IMG/VR virus record: IMGVR_UViG_3300031951_001230
Location: 1-23,372 of that record
Length of the DNA: 23,372 nucleotides
Reading direction: 5' to 3' (one strand)
From: a virus
In this document: in pieces, positions 20,486 to 23,372 of the stretch
Layout: each line of letters begins with the position of its first letter
Position numbering within the stretch: the stretch's first letter is position 1
Position numbers and translations under genes: made by a program
The notes under the pieces: model-generated
Databases searched by the model: none
What the model was told of the DNA's origin: nothing
The model's input: only the letters and a program-made list of their open reading frames with translations

Positions 20486-20959
20486 TTAATTATATTTGTA
20501 ATAAGCTTGTTTATATAATAATAATGTTTTATCAGGTTTAAATTTATTTAAAGAAGTCCAAGTAGTTTTTAATTTATTGCTTACTTCAGTCATTTCAGCT
20601 TCATTAGTAATGTTAAAATCAAAATTTTGACCTAATATTCTTTTAATTAATTTTAACGCTGCATTATCTTGATTTACTTTAGTCATAGGTGCGTTTATTT
20701 TATTATTCATTTCTTCCCAAGTTGACCCAATAAATTGATACCTACCAGCGGCTGTAGTGAATAATGTTTTATCTTTGTTTATAGCGACTTTCCATTTTTC
20801 TTTACCATGTATAATTGTTGTATCTTCAGTCCAATTATTTATTACTCTTAACTCACTGGGTTTTGCTGAATATAAAACATCGTAACCATTTTTACTTTTA
20901 CCATATGTTCCCTCACAATAAGACAATAAATCTAAGAAAGCTTTTTCGTAATTTGTCAT
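20486..20959 (-). CDS. Muramidase, GH104 / lambda R endolysin-like
   Basis: A 157-residue protein, as long as lambda R (158). It begins YEKAFLDLLSYCEGTYGKSK then NGYDVLY, aligning with lambda R 'FLDMIAWSEGT...GYDV'; Glu16 is the catalytic glutamate. A second signature, FTTAAGRYQFIGSTWEEMNN, matches 'STGAGRYQLL...W'. These enzymes are lytic transglycosylases that cut the glycan strands of peptidoglycan. It has no signal peptide or transmembrane segment. It starts six bases after the M23-containing tail gene, so it is either the endolysin for lysis or a tail-associated cell-wall enzyme; the tight coupling to a tail gene favours the second but does not settle it. Confidence 0.83.
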   Translation of the reverse strand: MTNYEKAFLDLLSYCEGTYGKSKNGYDVLYSAKPSELRVINNWTEDTTIIHGKEKWKVAINKDKTLFTTAAGRYQFIGSTWEEMNNKINAPMTKVNQDNAALKLIKRILGQNFDFNITNEAEMTEVSNKLKTTWTSLNKFKPDKTLLLYKQAYYKYN

Positions 20960-20965
20960 AAAATT

Positions 20966-23372
20966 TTATATTTTTATTTGTTTATCTCCAATACTTGGTA
21001 ATGTTTGTGCTGGTAAAATTGCTATATCACCAATTACTTCTGGTTTTTTTCTACCTAAAGGTAAACAAGTATCAACATTTACTACTTCACCACTAAAAAA
21101 TTCAAAACCTTGTTGTTGTCCTCGTCTTATCTCAAAATGTAAATGCGCACCACTTGATTCTCCTTCCATAGGTAGTTTTAAATCACCACCTAAATATGAT
21201 GGATTATTATCATCACCACCACTTTTTGCTATTATTTGATTTTTAATAACATTTATACCTGGATTCCAATATTTACTTAAAATTTTTGTTTTTAAATCTT
21301 GTGTTAAATTATTATTTGATACATTAGCAACTATATTTGATTCTATATCTGATAAATGACCATATAATGATTTATAATAAAAACCATCACTTAATAAACC
21401 ATGGTTTATAATTAAATAAAGACCATACCCTGAACCAGACCCTTGATATGCTATTTTCTCTATTGTACCATTATAGATAGCATACAAATCGGAACCCTTT
21501 TTAGCTGGTATATCAATACCTTTATGTACATCACCTTTTTCATGAAATAAATTAACACCTCTACCTAAGCGTATATAACTTCTTATAGGGTCATCGAACC
21601 CTAAATCTTTTTCTGGTATTGCACCAGATTCACCTGCACTGCTATTACTTATAAACTCACTTGGTGTACTATAACCTAACGCTTTACTTATATTTACAAA
21701 TAAAGATTGTCTATCAACTAGAGGTAATTGAGAATATTTAATTCTTTGACCAGTAAATGATGTTGTCATGTAATTAGGTTTTATATTATGTGATACATTT
21801 GTTATTAAATAAGCACCATGAAACATTGGTATATTATTTAATTGAAAATACATCATTGGTTGTATCATAGGGTTACCTAACATGCTTACTTTTGCGGAAT
21901 AACTTCTAACATTATATACGTTATATAAATTTTGTCCAATAAATGTTCTATTATTTTCAGATTTATTATCGACCAAATCTGAAGTAGTTCTAAGTGATTC
22001 ATCAGTTTCTTTAAATTCGCTTTGGTCTAATTCAATATCTGTAAATATACTTTGATTTTGTTGGCTATAATTAACTTTAAAAACAGCTAAACCATTTTCA
22101 GTTCCAGTGTTATCAAAATCTGATGGTATAGTACTATTATTTGATGGACATATAAAATCAAAACCATCATTTTTTAAATTAGCCGAATCACTTAAATCTA
22201 ACGCTCTAGACTTTTCTCCAGAATAAATACAAATAAATGTTGGTCCACATGTTGGTGTTTTATCATACCAATCTGGAAACGTTTTAAAAACCGATTTTAA
22301 TTCTTCTTCATCACGATAATTTATAAATGTTGGTAATGGTATAAAATCAAAATTATTATCAGTTAATAACTTAGCATAAAAATTATAAAAACTTATATTA
22401 GGGTTTGTGTTTATAGTGTTTGGTATTTCAGAAGGGTTTATATAAAAAACATCACCAATATCTCTAAAACTTCTAGAAACAAATCTAAAACTATCTAATA
22501 ATGTCGCACCATTAGTTTTATTAAATGATGCATAATCACCAGTACATTTATAAATTATTTTATTTTCATCTTCAGAACTTGTAACCCATTTATCATTTAT
22601 GTTTTTACAAAATTTATATAAATTTAACTTAATTATATTTAAATCAGCCGTACCAAAAGTTTTTTGTAGTGCTTGTTTATCTTCATTAGCTAATTCTTCT
22701 TTTTTTACATTTAATAAATCATATATTGTTTTTATATATAATTCTAAATTTTCTTTTTTAGATGTTATTTCAGAATATCTAGTATTAGCTAATTTTGGGT
22801 CTAACCATATTTTATAACTAGTGTTAGCAATAACAACTTCTTCCTTTAACCCATCAATAATAAGAGTTACTGGTGTTGTTTCTCCATTAATAATTGTATT
22901 ATATTTACCTTTTAATTCTAGTTCTATAAAATATTTAGTATTTTGTTCTACATTATTAATTATAATATTGTTATAATATGTTAGATTGAATGTTTTTTCT
23001 AATGTTGTTTTGCTAACATTTGTTAGTGTTGTTAACAAATCTACTTTTGATTTAAACGTTACCACATCACCATTATGTATTTCTAATTTTGTTTTAAAAT
23101 CTTGCCAATCGTTATTAACAAAATCAAAAAAAATTTTTTTAAATTCTTCTTTAACTTGAGCTGGTAATGATTCTAATATTTCATCATAATCTTTTTTAAA
23201 TGTTATGTTTGAAATTAATGGAACAAATTTATTGAGTACTATAATACTAAATAAATCGTTTCTATTAGGTGTCCAAACATCACCTTGACTAAATAACTCT
23301 GACCAATTTATTGGGTCTATACTACCAGAACCACCACCAACTATTCTTAGGTTATTGTCTAAAGTATAAAGT
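20966..23372 (-). CDS. Large baseplate/tail protein with C-terminal M23 (LytM) peptidase, 5' end outside window
   Basis: The frame is open from the right edge to the stop at 20966, about 802 visible residues. There is no good start at 23065, where an in-frame GTG only interrupts continuous coding, so the gene begins beyond the window. The upstream section reads SGSIDPINWSELFSQGDVWT and so on. The middle has a tail-hub-like stretch, MLGNPMIQPMMYFQLNNIPM then FHGAYLITNVSHNI, as in gpD/gp27-type hub proteins. The C-terminal domain (about 20980-21570) is an M23 peptidase: VHKGIDIPAKKGS (HxxxD), YKSLYGHLSD and GAHLHFEIR (HxH) give the zinc ligands and catalytic His. It probably digests peptide cross-links during DNA entry, together with the adjacent GH104 enzyme. 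Confidence 0.8.
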   Translation of the reverse strand, partial: LYTLDNNLRIVGGGSGSIDPINWSELFSQGDVWTPNRNDLFSIIVLNKFVPLISNITFKKDYDEILESLPAQVKEEFKKIFFDFVNNDWQDFKTKLEIHNGDVVTFKSKVDLLTTLTNVSKTTLEKTFNLTYYNNIIINNVEQNTKYFIELELKGKYNTIINGETTPVTLIIDGLKEEVVIANTSYKIWLDPKLANTRYSEITSKKENLELYIKTIYDLLNVKKEELANEDKQALQKTFGTADLNIIKLNLYKFCKNINDKWVTSSEDENKIIYKCTGDYASFNKTNGATLLDSFRFVSRSFRDIGDVFYINPSEIPNTINTNPNISFYNFYAKLLTDNNFDFIPLPTFINYRDEEELKSVFKTFPDWYDKTPTCGPTFICIYSGEKSRALDLSDSANLKNDGFDFICPSNNSTIPSDFDNTGTENGLAVFKVNYSQQNQSIFTDIELDQSEFKETDESLRTTSDLVDNKSENNRTFIGQNLYNVYNVRSYSAKVSMLGNPMIQPMMYFQLNNIPMFHGAYLITNVSHNIKPNYMTTSFTGQRIKYSQLPLVDRQSLFVNISKALGYSTPSEFISNSSAGESGAIPEKDLGFDDPIRSYIRLGRGVNLFHEKGDVHKGIDIPAKKGSDLYAIYNGTIEKIAYQGSGSGYGLYLIINHGLLSDGFYYKSLYGHLSDIESNIVANVSNNNLTQDLKTKILSKYWNPGINVIKNQIIAKSGGDDNNPSYLGGDLKLPMEGESSGAHLHFEIRRGQQQGFEFFSGEVVNVDTCLPLGRKKPEVIGDIAILPAQTLPSIGDKQIKI

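Noticed and set aside
23063-23065. GTG as the start of the M23-containing gene
   Set aside because: Coding sequence continues without a stop to the right edge of the window, so the gene is truncated by the window, not started at this codon.

Overview
The window is a strongly AT-rich segment of a large tailed phage of the T4-like (myovirus) type. The evidence is a set of recognisable T4-class proteins: baseplate wedge gp6 and gp25, tail tube gp19, replicative helicase gp41, recombinase UvsX, ssDNA-binding gp32, a T4 RNase H/FEN-like nuclease and class I ribonucleotide reductase NrdA/NrdB. Nearly everything reads from the minus strand; only the tail tube gene is convincingly on the plus strand. 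The best-placed host-type promoters have the form TTTG/CTTG-N20-TAnnTTTG, and strong AGGAGG ribosome sites are absent. Both point to a Bacteroidota host, but this is inference.

Layout from the left: (1) 1-3008, structural genes: a partial structural protein, a small membrane protein, gp6 and gp25. (2) 3054-5296, three tandem genes sharing a nearly identical 149-bp leader and N-terminal module but with unrelated C-termini, separated by intrinsic terminators; the third gene carries a second, in-frame copy of the module. (3) 5318-8992, a 'fractured' nrdA: the N-half ends in a split-intein N fragment, a free-standing homing-endonuclease-like gene follows, and the C-half begins with the intein C fragment. 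A perfect 23-bp hairpin abuts the endonuclease start codon. (4) 9167-9655, the tail tube gene with its own terminator. (5) 9815-12654, a four-gene accessory operon. It includes a PARP-like H-Y-E ADP-ribosyltransferase-fold protein fused to a ParB-like domain, a second possible ADP-ribosyltransferase, and a membrane protein. (6) 12721-18788, DNA metabolism: nrdB, gp41, an unknown gene, FEN nuclease, uvsX and gp32. (7) 18883-23372, a low-complexity coiled-coil protein, two unknown genes, a GH104 (lambda R-like) muramidase and a large baseplate/tail protein with a C-terminal M23 peptidase whose 5' end lies beyond the window.

The genes combine into a dNTP supply, replication and recombination module (NrdA/NrdB, gp41, gp32, UvsX, FEN) and a cell-wall penetration/tail module. 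In addition there is a scattered set of accessory proteins with short basic, helical N-termini that end in (L/I)-x-E. By analogy with T4 internal proteins and Alt, I propose these N-termini are capsid-targeting peptides removed by the prohead protease, which would make several of these proteins, including the two ADP-ribosyltransferase-like ones, candidates for ejection into the host with the DNA. The strongest observations are the split intein and nested endonuclease in nrdA, and this putative packaged-effector set.
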